The notes beneath the pieces are model-generated. The model did no database searches. It had not been told where the DNA came from and saw only the letters and a list, made by a program, of their open reading frames with translations. Shown in pieces: positions 55,824 to 64,000 of a stretch of DNA of 64,000 nucleotides (within the stretch, counting starts at the first letter, position 1; each line of letters opens with the position of its first letter). Origin of the DNA: Saccharolobus caldissimus (lineage in GTDB: Archaea > Thermoproteota > Thermoprotei_A > Sulfolobales > Sulfolobaceae); NCBI RefSeq assembly GCF_020886315.1, contig NZ_AP025226.1:1328001-1392000 (forward strand). Reading direction: 5' to 3'. Both the position numbers and the translations under genes were made by a program.

Positions 55824-57140
55824 GTGAATGATGAGGAACTGCTTAAGATAATGTCAGAATGGAACTTCTGGGGAAAGGAAAGACTCAAGCTAGGAATAGA
55901 AAGGGAATGTTACATAGAGAGAATAATAAAACTGTTAAGCAGCGTGAAAGTCGTAGCGATTTCTGGGATTAGAAGGGCAGGGAAGTCCTTCATTGCGAGA
56001 CAAGTACTAAATAGACTAATAGAAAATGGAGTAAAGCTTGAAGATACTTTAATTATTAAGCTTGACGACGAGAGACTGATAAACCTTAACTATGAGCTAC
56101 TTCTGAAGATGTATAACCTTTATCTAACTTACGTAAAAAAGGATAAGAGTAAGCCTACTTATATTGTGCTAGATGAGGCACAAGAGGTTGAAGGTTGGGA
56201 GAGGTTCGTTAGAGGATTAGAAGAAAGATGTGAAGCAAAGATAATTGTTACTGGATCGTCAGCGAAGCTATTGAGCTCAGAGTTTACAACCCTACTCTCT
56301 GGAAGACACGTTGAAGTTAGAGTCACTCCTCTCTCCTTCCGTGAGGTGCTGGAATTTAAAGGGATAAAAATAAAAGGTGTACTCGAATTTGCTGAAAACA
56401 TAGATAGGATAAAGAGAGAACTGATAGAGATGATAAACTACGGCGGATTTCCAGACGTTGTACTTAATCCAGAAGTTAGGGCTGAGCTTATTCACTCCTA
56501 CTTTGACACTATTATTGTAAAAGACGTTGTTAATAGGTATAAACTTAGAAGGGAGGAGAAGATAAGGACTCTTGCAAAGTTCTACGTTTCTTCATCTGCC
56601 TCTAAAATAACTTACAATAGCGTATCTAAGTTCCTTAAAATCCCAGTAAAGACCGTTGAGAGATATTCTGAATATCTTGAAAAGTCGTTCCTAATCTTTT
56701 TCCTAAAGAATTATTCAATATCTCCTAAGACGATAGAGAATTCTCCGAGGAAAGTTTACGTAATAGATAACGGCTTTCTAAAGTACTTTTCTACCGCATC
56801 TCTTGGAAGGGCTTTTGAAACCTTGATAGTTCAGCATCTGTATAGATATGCTTTGAAGAGATTTTATGAACTGTACTATTGGTCTTCTGGGAACTCCGAA
56901 ATTGACGTTATTATAAAGAGCGGGAAAAAGATCCTTCCTATACAGATAACTTATGAACTGAATAATGAAAATGAGGAGAGAGAGTTGAAGAGCTTAAAGA
57001 AGTTTAAGAAATATGCTAGTTATGATAATTCGCTTGTGATCACGTTTGAGCAGGAAAGAGAGATAGAAGGAATTAAAGTTCTCCCTGCATATAAGTTCCT
57101 CCTCAGCCTAGATGATGTACTGGACTCTTTAATAAGCTAG
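55824..57140 (+). CDS. Archaeal AAA (AAA_14) / DUF4143 ATPase, copy 1
   Basis: The ATPase has Walker A SGIRRAGKSF, Walker B YIVLDEAQEVEGWERF and sensor IIVTGSSAKLL. The DUF4143 part follows with YGGFPDVV and a winged helix (SKFLKIPVKTVERYSEYL). It ends in a PD-(D/E)XK-like domain (GNSEIDVIIKSG, LPIQITYEL). I prefer GTG at 55824 (VNDEELLKIMSEWNFW), because it aligns with the GTG start of the relative at 60283 (MNRELILKALIDWNFW). The longer frame from 55764 would translate the palindromic operator. Such genes are abundant, mobile and of unknown role in Sulfolobales. An IS630-like relic follows. Confidence 0.85.
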   Translation: MNDEELLKIMSEWNFWGKERLKLGIERECYIERIIKLLSSVKVVAISGIRRAGKSFIARQVLNRLIENGVKLEDTLIIKLDDERLINLNYELLLKMYNLYLTYVKKDKSKPTYIVLDEAQEVEGWERFVRGLEERCEAKIIVTGSSAKLLSSEFTTLLSGRHVEVRVTPLSFREVLEFKGIKIKGVLEFAENIDRIKRELIEMINYGGFPDVVLNPEVRAELIHSYFDTIIVKDVVNRYKLRREEKIRTLAKFYVSSSASKITYNSVSKFLKIPVKTVERYSEYLEKSFLIFFLKNYSISPKTIENSPRKVYVIDNGFLKYFSTASLGRAFETLIVQHLYRYALKRFYELYYWSSGNSEIDVIIKSGKKILPIQITYELNNENEERELKSLKKFKKYASYDNSLVITFEQEREIEGIKVLPAYKFLLSLDDVLDSLIS

Positions 57141-57159
57141 AATTATTTGTACATAGAAG

Positions 57160-57664
57160 GTTAATGTTCTTGCTTATATTCCCCTGTTTAATGGCAAGCC
57201 TTATCTTATGAGCCTTTCTTCTAAGATTCTAGGTTTTCATCACTTTTGCTTTACTTGCTTAGGGTTAAGAATTCCGATTTTATCGTGTTAATATTGCTGG
57301 TTTTCATAAGTCTTCTTATGTTATCGTTACTGCTTCCAAGCTTTGCTTTTTCTTGCCTCCCTATTCTCCAGATTTGAATAAGTTAGTTTGAAGCATTAGG
57401 TTAATACTTATTATGGCTTGATTATGCTCTTGAATTGAAGATGAGTTCTATTATTTAATTTCTCAAGATAATTATACTGGTTATTGGGTTAATAAGTTTC
57501 ACGACTTATTTGAGGAAGATATAAGTATGGAAAAGTTTTCTCATCTCTAATTTATTATCTGTTAACAAGTTTTGTCTCACAATAATACAAGTTTTTCCCA
57601 ATGTTTTTCTGTATTTTTGCATGAAGCTATAAGTCCGTTACAGCTATTATGAAAAAGACTATAT
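57160..57664 (+). pseudogene. 3' half of the IS630-like element, decayed
   Basis: It matches the element at 47395-47930: TTCCCCTGTTTAATGGCAAG, CTTGCCTCCCTATTCTCC and TATTGGGTTAATAAGTTTCA, and it ends with the terminal repeat CTATTATGAAAAAGACTATA. Many indels and stops are present. The 5' half is missing. Confidence 0.8.
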
Positions 57665-57675
57665 AAAATTGATCC

Positions 57676-58854
57676 TTAACTGTTATATTTTTCTCTTTTC
57701 TCGCTGAATAGCTTTAAGTAAAGTACTCCGCTTAGAGCTTGAAGAATTCCTCCTATCTCTAATGGCAAAGGTACACTTAGGTCCATTAAATACCCTCCTA
57801 ACCCAGAACTCATATTAGCTATTCTCGACGTTAAGGACTGAAGACTTGAAGCAGTGCCGTAATCTTCTGAAGATATCCCCCTAACGTTTATCGCTGTCCT
57901 ATTAGGTGCGCCAAATCCCATACTAAGCCCCCTTAAAGCGAATATGAATGCTGAAAGAGTAAACCATGGAGAGAATGCTATAAGGGTTATGGTAAGCCCA
58001 TTTATTATTCTAGTAAAAGAAGCGAAATTAAGTGTGTTTCCCCTAATTTTCGTAGCTAAGTATGAGCCTAAGGATGATAAGGCGAAGTTTAGTGTAAACA
58101 CTTCTCCTATTTCCGTATTTTTAGCGTGATAATATAAGGAGAAAAATAGGGATAAGAAGGGAACGCTCATACCTACACCTAACGAGCCTATGGAGTTTGC
58201 AGTAATTACTTTAATTAAGTATTTTAGACTACTTTTCCTCATTATTTTCGAACCCTTAGGAGGCCTTCTCTCTTCCCTTATTGGAATTATTAAGAGAAAA
58301 GAAGTAAGAAGCATTAAGAATGAGAGGAAGAAGAGGAACTTGTAGTTGCCTATTTTCCCAAAGGGTAAATAGTTAGTTAAGGAAAGCATCAAGCTTCCTC
58401 CCATTGATGATATTGATGAAACTGAGGCTAAAGCTCCCATTTTCTTAACTCTCTCAGTTTCGTCTCTCCAGTTAGATACTATTAGTGCTGTTAGACCGGG
58501 AGAGAATAGACCTCTTAATCCAGAAACTCCTCCAGTTATTCCGGCAAATATTATTCCTAGAGCCGTTATCAAGGAAGAGGGCGATATTAAGAGAAGTAAA
58601 ACCCCTAACGTTGAGAGCCCTTCAGCTATTATTAATGATTTCTTATATCCTTTCCTATCCCCCAACATTCCTAAGGATACTGACATTATTGCAGTATAAG
58701 CGAAAGTACCAGAAAAGGTCAAACCTATTAATAAGGGTGAAAATCCTATTTCCTTTAAGTAAAGTGGCGATGCTATAGAGATGAACACTAAACCTATGCT
58801 CCTTAAAGCTCTGGAGAGCAGCAAATTTCTGAACATTAAGTTACCTATTGGCAA
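57676..58854 (-). CDS. MFS transporter
   Basis: The 392-residue protein has 12 predicted TM helices in two six-helix halves and a short basic linker (EERRPPKGSKIMRKSS). Motif-A-like residues GMLGDRKGYKKS follow TM2, as in the major facilitator superfamily. The sequence resembles archaeal multidrug or sugar-type permeases, but no substrate can be named. It is a single gene whose stop lies just beyond the IS630-like relic. Confidence 0.85.
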   Translation of the reverse strand: MPIGNLMFRNLLLSRALRSIGLVFISIASPLYLKEIGFSPLLIGLTFSGTFAYTAIMSVSLGMLGDRKGYKKSLIIAEGLSTLGVLLLLISPSSLITALGIIFAGITGGVSGLRGLFSPGLTALIVSNWRDETERVKKMGALASVSSISSMGGSLMLSLTNYLPFGKIGNYKFLFFLSFLMLLTSFLLIIPIREERRPPKGSKIMRKSSLKYLIKVITANSIGSLGVGMSVPFLSLFFSLYYHAKNTEIGEVFTLNFALSSLGSYLATKIRGNTLNFASFTRIINGLTITLIAFSPWFTLSAFIFALRGLSMGFGAPNRTAINVRGISSEDYGTASSLQSLTSRIANMSSGLGGYLMDLSVPLPLEIGGILQALSGVLYLKLFSEKREKYNS

Positions 58855-59174
58855 ACAGAGAGATTAAGTTTTTTCCGATTCTAGTGCTTCTTTAGGTATA
58901 TTTCGAAAAGCCTTTTCTGTCTTAAAATTAATTTCATTAGAAGACCTAATTCGCTGTTTTATTAACTCTAAAGGATATGTTCAATACTGATTAATTAACC
59001 CTAAGGATATTACAAACTCTGATTTACATAAACGAGCGATTAAGAAGAAAGGATTTAATAAGCATAATGCTTTATTATTTAATTATAATGAGGAGAATTG
59101 GAAATGATCTAAAATATCTATGATTATATAATAAATGTTAAAGACATTTTTATATTAATTAAACAAATATAACT
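58855..59174. other. 320-bp spacer
   Basis: This is the AT-rich spacer upstream of the MFS gene and behind the PaREP1 gene. I see no gene or repeat in it. Confidence 0.4.
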
Positions 59175-59660
59175 TCACGTAACTAGATTGGAAAGCTTAC
59201 TCTTTATAAACTCAATTACCAACATAATGTCCTTCTTTACAAACTCCTCCTTACTATATCTTGAAATTTCTACATCCTTATCGAAACCGTTATATTGAAA
59301 CTCATGAAGGTCTAATGCTATTTCAGTGATAAATCTAAGTTCCTTATCACCTATAATTGTGACTATTTCCCTTAGCTTATTACTTGGCATTATAGCTATT
59401 ATCCAATCAACCTTTTCCACTACCTTAATTAGGAGAAATTTTCTTTCTCCCAGGTAATACTTTGATAGTAAATCTCTGTAGTCTACTGAAATGCTCGCAA
59501 CATAGGCCTTTACAGCTCGATATGCTTTACCTGCGGAATTCCTTATAAGACCATCATTTAGAAATCGCTCAGCCAAGTCAGCTTCATATAATGCCTCTCT
59601 AAATCTATCAGCTTGATATTTCTTTACATCAACCCAAGGTTTTACTAGTCCTTCCGTCAT
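59175..59660 (-). CDS. PaREP1/HEPN-like protein
   Basis: The 161-residue all-helical protein has the PaREP1 pattern EALYEADLAERFLNDGLIRNSAGKAYRAVKAY in its first half (residues about 22-53). PaREP1 proteins are crenarchaeal multi-copy relatives of HEPN domains with unknown function. No R-x4-6-H motif stands out and there is no nucleotidyltransferase partner, so toxin activity is uncertain. It is a single gene between the MFS gene and a MITE. Confidence 0.7.
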   Translation of the reverse strand: MTEGLVKPWVDVKKYQADRFREALYEADLAERFLNDGLIRNSAGKAYRAVKAYVASISVDYRDLLSKYYLGERKFLLIKVVEKVDWIIAIMPSNKLREIVTIIGDKELRFITEIALDLHEFQYNGFDKDVEISRYSKEEFVKKDIMLVIEFIKSKLSNLVT

Positions 59661-59706
59661 ATGTAAAGATTAAGAAAATTAAAATTTTAAACTTACAGAG
59701 AGGGTG

Positions 59707-59832
59707 TGCTTTGTAGATTAGTTGAAATTTCTTAGGTCTTAAGCTAGAGAGGTAAAAATAATTCTAAATTTTAGTTAAGTTGAAAATTAGCTACACGTTC
59801 CTATTGAGAAAAACTGAAGAACTCACAAAGCA
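59707..59832 (+). repeat. MITE family 1, copy 3
   Basis: This 126-bp element runs from TGCTTTGTAGA to CACAAAGCA and is the near reverse complement of copy 2. A possible 9-bp target duplication with one mismatch flanks it (GAGAGGGTG and GAGAGGATG). The remaining bases to 60197 are AT-rich without a recognisable feature. Confidence 0.75.
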
Positions 59833-60197
59833 GAGAGGATGTTAAAGTAGCGGAAAGTCTCGTTATGGAAATGAATAGCTCTATACTTAAAATATTAGTT
59901 TTTTCAGTATTTATAATAATTTTATTAATTTAATTTTATATTTATTTTTTAACTTTTTACTACATATTTTTGCATCTGATAAAAGCGAGTTTAGGGAAAT
60001 TCAAACTAAATTTCAAATTAACGGAATTATTGTCCATGTTGGGAAAGGTTTTTATTCTTGGAGCTCTATACTCCATTTATAGCTTAATATTTATATTTTT
60101 ATATTAATTAAATAAATTAAAAAATAATTTAAAATATTTGTAATGTAATTACTGTTAAGATTGAAATCACATTAACGTTATGTAAAGAGAACTATTT

Positions 60198-60257
60198 TTT
60201 GACTCATATAAGGAGTCAAATTTACGTAATTTTGACTCATATAAGGAGTCAAATTTA
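60198..60257 (+). promoter_or_regulatory. Paired palindromes before the second AAA/DUF4143 ATPase
   Basis: TTTGACTC-(7 bases)-GAGTCAAATTTA occurs twice in direct orientation, at 60198-60224 and 60231-60257, 33 bases apart (about three helical turns). They end 25 bases before the GTG start. ATATAAG inside each centre may be the TATA element, so a bound repressor would block TBP. Confidence 0.65.
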
Positions 60258-60282
60258 TTTAGAAATACGCTAAAGTTAACAT

Positions 60283-61566
60283 GTGAACAGAGAACTTATT
60301 TTAAAGGCATTGATCGATTGGAATTTCTGGTATAAGAATCAGTTTACTGGTTATCCTAGAGATGATTACGTGAAGAAAGTGTTAAGTGTAATAAGTAGTT
60401 GGTATGTTGCAAGCATACTGGGAGTTAAAAGAGCTGGGAAGTCAACAATATTAAATCAAGTGGCTAAGAAATTAATCGAAAGTGGCATAGATCCTTTTGA
60501 CATCTTCATAATAAACTTCGAAGACGGAAGATTAACTAGCGTTCAAAACGTAGAAGACCTATTTAAGTTATACGAAATATACTTGGAGATTAGAAGGAGA
60601 AAGGATACTAAACCTTACGTATTTTTAGACGAAATACAAAGGGTTAATGGATGGGAAGGATTTGTCAGATCTCTTATAGACAGAAAGGAGGCTTTCGTAA
60701 TAGTTTCTGGCTCCACTTCAGACCTAATAAACGAAAATGTTAGAAAGAAACTTGCCGGTAGGCATGTAATAATAAACGTCTATCCTTTATCCTTTAAGGA
60801 ATTCTTGGATTTTAAGGGTTTAAGTTTACGTAATGAAACTGACCTTATAGCTAAAGAACCAGAAATAAAAGCCTATTTTAACGAGTACTTATCTTATGGG
60901 GGTTTTCCAGGTATAGTAAATAGTAACGTCAAAGAACAGCTTCTATTATCACTCTATGAGGACATACTAACTAAGGATGTAATAGCATCATGTAAAATAA
61001 AGGAGGTGGATAAACTGAGAATATTATCGCTCTATTACATCTCTAATACGGGAAATAGGGTAAAGTTAAGGAATATCTCAAGACAACTACAAATCCCCTT
61101 AAGAACCGTTCAAAGGTTTACACAATGTCTCATTAGGGCTAAACTCCTTTATTTTGTTAACCCATTGTCCCCTAACCTATCGATTATGAGTAGAGCGGAA
61201 AGGAAGGTTTACGTAGTAGATCAAGGACTAGCTAACGTTATAGGTTATAGATTAAACTCCAATTTTGGTTCATTACTTGAAAACTTAGTCTTCATAGAAT
61301 TAGTAAGAAGATATGGTGAGGAAAATATATTTTATTATCGTGGAAAGAAAGGTGAAGTAGACTTTGTAATAAAAGAAAGAAATTCAGTAAGGGAGGCCTA
61401 TCAAGTTACTTATTATTTAAATGAGAGAGAATATAAAGGTGTTAAAGAGCTTTTAAAATGGGATATTCCTACTATATTTCTTACATTTGATGAAGAAGGT
61501 GAGGTAAAGATTAATGGAAAAAGCCTTAAGATAATGAAGGTTTGGAAGTGGTTATTAAGCGTCTAA
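60283..61566 (+). CDS. Archaeal AAA (AAA_14) / DUF4143 ATPase, copy 2
   Basis: The 427-residue protein has the same domain order as the one at 55.8 kb: Walker A LGVKRAGKST, Walker B YVFLDEIQRVNGWEGF, sensor VIVSGSTSDLI, DUF4143 YGGFPGIV, winged helix (SRQLQIPLRTVQRF), and a C-terminal PD-(D/E)XK-like GKKGEVDFVIKE with YQVTYYL. The two proteins are related but far from identical. The start is GTG at 60283. The C-terminal nuclease-like part suggests nucleic-acid processing. The twin palindromes in front indicate tight repression, perhaps by its own winged helix. Confidence 0.87.
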   Translation: MNRELILKALIDWNFWYKNQFTGYPRDDYVKKVLSVISSWYVASILGVKRAGKSTILNQVAKKLIESGIDPFDIFIINFEDGRLTSVQNVEDLFKLYEIYLEIRRRKDTKPYVFLDEIQRVNGWEGFVRSLIDRKEAFVIVSGSTSDLINENVRKKLAGRHVIINVYPLSFKEFLDFKGLSLRNETDLIAKEPEIKAYFNEYLSYGGFPGIVNSNVKEQLLLSLYEDILTKDVIASCKIKEVDKLRILSLYYISNTGNRVKLRNISRQLQIPLRTVQRFTQCLIRAKLLYFVNPLSPNLSIMSRAERKVYVVDQGLANVIGYRLNSNFGSLLENLVFIELVRRYGEENIFYYRGKKGEVDFVIKERNSVREAYQVTYYLNEREYKGVKELLKWDIPTIFLTFDEEGEVKINGKSLKIMKVWKWLLSV

Positions 61567-61761
61567 GAGATCTATCTTATTTTTTATCATTTATATAATA
61601 TTTTAGAAAATTATTAATTAATAACTTTTAAATTTCGCTTCGATTTTAACTAAATACTTGATAAAAATTTCATAACCGATTTCTGTTTCAAGATCACCCA
61701 TTAGAAGATTAGAACGGATTTGCCGATTAACATTTTTAAGGGTATTAAATTAAGAATATTT

Positions 61762-62214
61762 ATGATTGAAGTAAGAACTCATACAGCCTTACATATAATT
61801 AAAGGTGCTGTAAGAAAAGTGTTAGGCGCTAAATGGACTGCTAGCACGTATGTTAAAGATAATCATGGAAGGCTCACAGTTAAATTTGATAGGAAACCTA
61901 CGGAAGATGAGATTGAAGAGGTTTTCAAACTGGCAAACGAAAAAGTTAAAGAAAATATAACTATTTTAACTGAAATTTTGCCTAGAGAAGAAGCCGAGAG
62001 AAAATATGGAGATGAAATTTACGATTTATTTCCAGTACCCCCAGAAGTTAAAGAACTATATATTGTAATAATACCTAATTGGAATATAAATGCATGTAAT
62101 AAGCAACATACTCAAAGTACTGGTGAAGTAGGAGAGATAATTAAAGACTACTGGCGATTTAGAAATTCTAAACAACTTTTAGAAATAGCATTCAATATTA
62201 ATTATAAAATATAA
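61762..62214 (+). CDS. alaX: Stand-alone alanyl-tRNA editing domain (AlaX, short form)
   Basis: The protein has about 150 residues. It shows the zinc-binding pairs of AlaX and AlaRS editing domains: HTALH (His7 and His11 from the chosen start) and CNKQH (Cys112 and His116). It hydrolyses Ser or Gly wrongly attached to tRNA-Ala. I take the ATG at 61762 ([11 protein letters not shown]), because the 14 extra residues from 61720 are not conserved in this family and the gene would be leaderless there. It stands alone. The length fits the short AlaX class. Confidence 0.85.
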   Translation: MIEVRTHTALHIIKGAVRKVLGAKWTASTYVKDNHGRLTVKFDRKPTEDEIEEVFKLANEKVKENITILTEILPREEAERKYGDEIYDLFPVPPEVKELYIVIIPNWNINACNKQHTQSTGEVGEIIKDYWRFRNSKQLLEIAFNINYKI

Positions 62215-62490
62215 AAGTTAAACTATTATCAGTAAAGATATGTCATGCAAATAGTTATAAATTAGTCTTAAATTTAAAAGGTACTTGAGGGACTAAATTA
62301 GGTTTTACTCTATTTAGGGTATTTACTATTAATTTAAAATGTTTTTATACCAATATGCAGAGGCTATCTATTACACTTCCTATTATAATCATCTTAACTA
62401 TTGTATAGATTAATGGTAAATATATATAACTAGATTATTATCTTCCTTTTAGAAGATTTGGTTAAGTTTAAGAGAAATATGTTTAGCATC

Positions 62491-62667
62491 TCATCTTCCT
62501 TTTCTCTTCTTCCATAGCGTGTATGCACCGAATATACCTAATAATGATGCAGTTATCTGAAAAGCCACATAATTACTATGAATTAGTAAAATAAAATAAT
62601 ACACTCCTAATGAAGTTAATACAACGAAAGAGATTACAATAATCAATATGATAGTTAAATACTTCAC
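62491..62667 (-). CDS. 58-residue two-TM membrane protein
   Basis: A short frame starts with GTG at 62667 and ends with TGA at 62491. It reads TIILIIVISFVVLTSLGVYY as the first TM helix, then a loop, then QITASLLGIFGAYTLW and the basic end KKRKGR. The hydrophobic pattern and positive-inside end suggest a real small membrane protein. It has no obvious partner. Confidence 0.5.
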   Translation of the reverse strand: MKYLTIILIIVISFVVLTSLGVYYFILLIHSNYVAFQITASLLGIFGAYTLWKKRKGR

Positions 62668-62927
62668 ATCACGTATCCTAAGAACTCACCAGCGTTTAAT
62701 TCTACTGCCATCTTGTACTGACTAAATATAAATAGCTTATTGCATACGCAATTAAGATTCAAATAATATATTCTAGAAAGAGAAGCGGATAACTATTTTT
62801 ACCTAAGGCACCGCTTAACGAAAAATCTCATAATCAATATATTTAAAATTTACAGCTAAAGTCACTTTAGATAAACCAGCTTACATTATGCAAAAATAAT
62901 AATATCTAATCTTCATGACATCCTAGT

Positions 62928-63476
62928 ATGGGTCACAGAAAGAACATAAATGATAGGCATATAAGCCCGTTTTTGCTCAACAATCCCATAAGGAGATTAT
63001 TCGAGAATCAAAAAGAAATTCTGAAATACATCAAAGAAGGGATGGTAGTTTTAGATCACGGGTGCGGTCCAGGATATTATACCATTCCGATCGCGAGAAA
63101 AGTTAAAGAGAAAGGTTTAGTTTACGCAATAGATTCAGACAGAAGGCAAATAGAAATATTAAACAAGAAGCTTAAAGGACTCAAAATTAATAACGTGATA
63201 ACTTATGTGTCTAGAGATTTATCTCCAATACCTTCCAATAGTGTAGATTTCGTACTATCAAAGGACGTACTCTGCTGTACTGTATTACATGAAGAACTGG
63301 CAGAGGACATAATAAGGGTTTTAAAACCTGGAGGAATGGCCTATATTTCAATTAGAAAGGGATTTGGTTCGGATCCTAGAAATATAAGCGCAGAAAAATT
63401 GTTCTCACTTTTTCCAAGTTACATAAAGAGGAAAAACGGGTTATTAAGTGCGTGGGTCTTGTTTATTAAAAGCTGA
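62928..63476 (+). CDS. Class I SAM-dependent methyltransferase
   Basis: The 182-residue protein has a Rossmann methyltransferase core: motif I VLDHGCGPGYYTIP, motif II with the acidic residue in YAIDSDRRQIEIL, then DFVLSKDVLCC and the post-motif IIRVLKPGGMAYISI. It resembles UbiE/arsenite-type small methyltransferases, but the acceptor is unknown. The cysteine pair LCC and two further features do not match ArsM well. It is a single gene, with its start ATG at 62928. Confidence 0.85.
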   Translation: MGHRKNINDRHISPFLLNNPIRRLFENQKEILKYIKEGMVVLDHGCGPGYYTIPIARKVKEKGLVYAIDSDRRQIEILNKKLKGLKINNVITYVSRDLSPIPSNSVDFVLSKDVLCCTVLHEELAEDIIRVLKPGGMAYISIRKGFGSDPRNISAEKLFSLFPSYIKRKNGLLSAWVLFIKS

Positions 63477-63648
63477 TTTATAAAAACTATAGCAATACAA
63501 ATTTTAATAAAAGTAGCGTAAATCAATAGTCGTTTAGCTGTAAAACCCTTTGCCAATTATACACTGGCAACACATTATATAGCCAGATTAGAACTCTTAA
63601 ATGCTGGTACATAAAAAGCTTCTGTAATCATTTAAACTTTAATTTACC

Positions 63649-63764
63649 TGCTTTGTGGATTAGTTAAATTTTCTTAGTTCTTAAACTAGACGAATTACGA
63701 CAAATTCTAGACCAATCGTTAGATTAAAAGTTATCTGAGAGAAATTGAAAAATTCCACGAAGTA
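63649..63764 (+). repeat. MITE family 1, copy 4 (diverged)
   Basis: The left end TGCTTTGTGGATTAGTTAAA and TTCTTAGTTCTTAAACTAGA match copy 3 well; the right end is decayed (CCACGAAGTA). The rest of 63477-64000 contains no gene that I can see. Confidence 0.6.
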
Positions 63765-64000
63765 TTTCCACACTAGTATTTTCGCTAAATTATTAGCCTT
63801 TTCTGCTCAAATTCGCTACCATCAGAAAGTTAAAAACTTATTAAATTTAGTAAACTTTAATTTCACACTAAGTCTTTACGCGATATAAAGGTGATATTAC
63901 TTTCTTACTCTTGTCTACCTAATCAGCTCAATAAAAACTTGTATAAGGGGATGAGTTTTATCTTCTTACCCTCCCTTTCCTCTTCACCCTCAATATCGTA

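Overview
The window is AT-rich archaeal DNA that looks like a member of the Sulfolobales (Sulfolobus, Saccharolobus, Acidianus and relatives). The evidence is a four-gene ferredoxin-dependent oxoacid oxidoreductase (porGDAB), a Dps-like ferritin beside a Crn1 ring nuclease (the order known from S. solfataricus), a 25-nt CRISPR repeat ending in ATTGAAAG, insertion sequences of the ISC type, short or absent 5' leaders, and TTG or GTG starts. No tRNA or rRNA gene was recognised. The exact genus is not fixed by the sequence.

Layout. 1-5.3 kb: a cut transposase, a coiled-coil nuclease-like protein with 11-residue repeats, a divergent NRAMP transporter facing a Dps-like ferritin and a Rieske protein, then crn1. 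5.3-9.4 kb: an IS6-like element, a metal/redox cluster (thioredoxin-like, MerT-like, HMA-like and TRASH proteins) and a HEPN-MNT toxin-antitoxin pair. 9.5-15.8 kb: ordinary metabolism (flavin reductase-like protein, GT35-type glucan phosphorylase, porGDAB). 16-43 kb: an accessory island with a HEPN protein, a three-gene operon around a membrane-anchored tubulin-like GTPase, large surface proteins, and a 1479-residue protein with two P-loops and TPR-like repeats. It is heavily scarred by IS elements and their relics. 43.5-50.5 kb: a two-TM protein, a nested IS630-like/IS1-like element, and a CRISPR array of 24 repeats. 50.5-64 kb: a truncated helicase fused to the array end, a second double-P-loop protein, two AAA/DUF4143 ATPases with paired palindromic operators, an MFS transporter, a PaREP1/HEPN protein, AlaX, a 58-residue membrane protein and a methyltransferase.

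The most interesting unit is the tubulin operon at 17.8-25.1 kb. Removing one IS and its 8-bp duplication restores a single in-frame gene of 1037 residues: several membrane helices, a coiled coil, then a tubulin/FtsZ-type GTPase with GGGTGSG. It is followed with near-zero spacing by an 829-residue protein carrying a beta domain and four C-terminal TM helices, and by a 262-residue protein. A paralogue of the 262-residue protein (36.7-37.5 kb) sits next to the big double-P-loop protein. This resembles a membrane-bound NTPase/cytoskeletal conflict or stress system, but its function is inferred, not shown.

Two mobile element families are present as identical full copies (834 bp twice, 1170 bp twice). 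Both place the transposase start codon in the loop of a long hairpin. Two of the insertions broke host genes: the tubulin gene, and the C-terminal membrane anchor of a surface protein. Several small non-autonomous repeats recur across the window.
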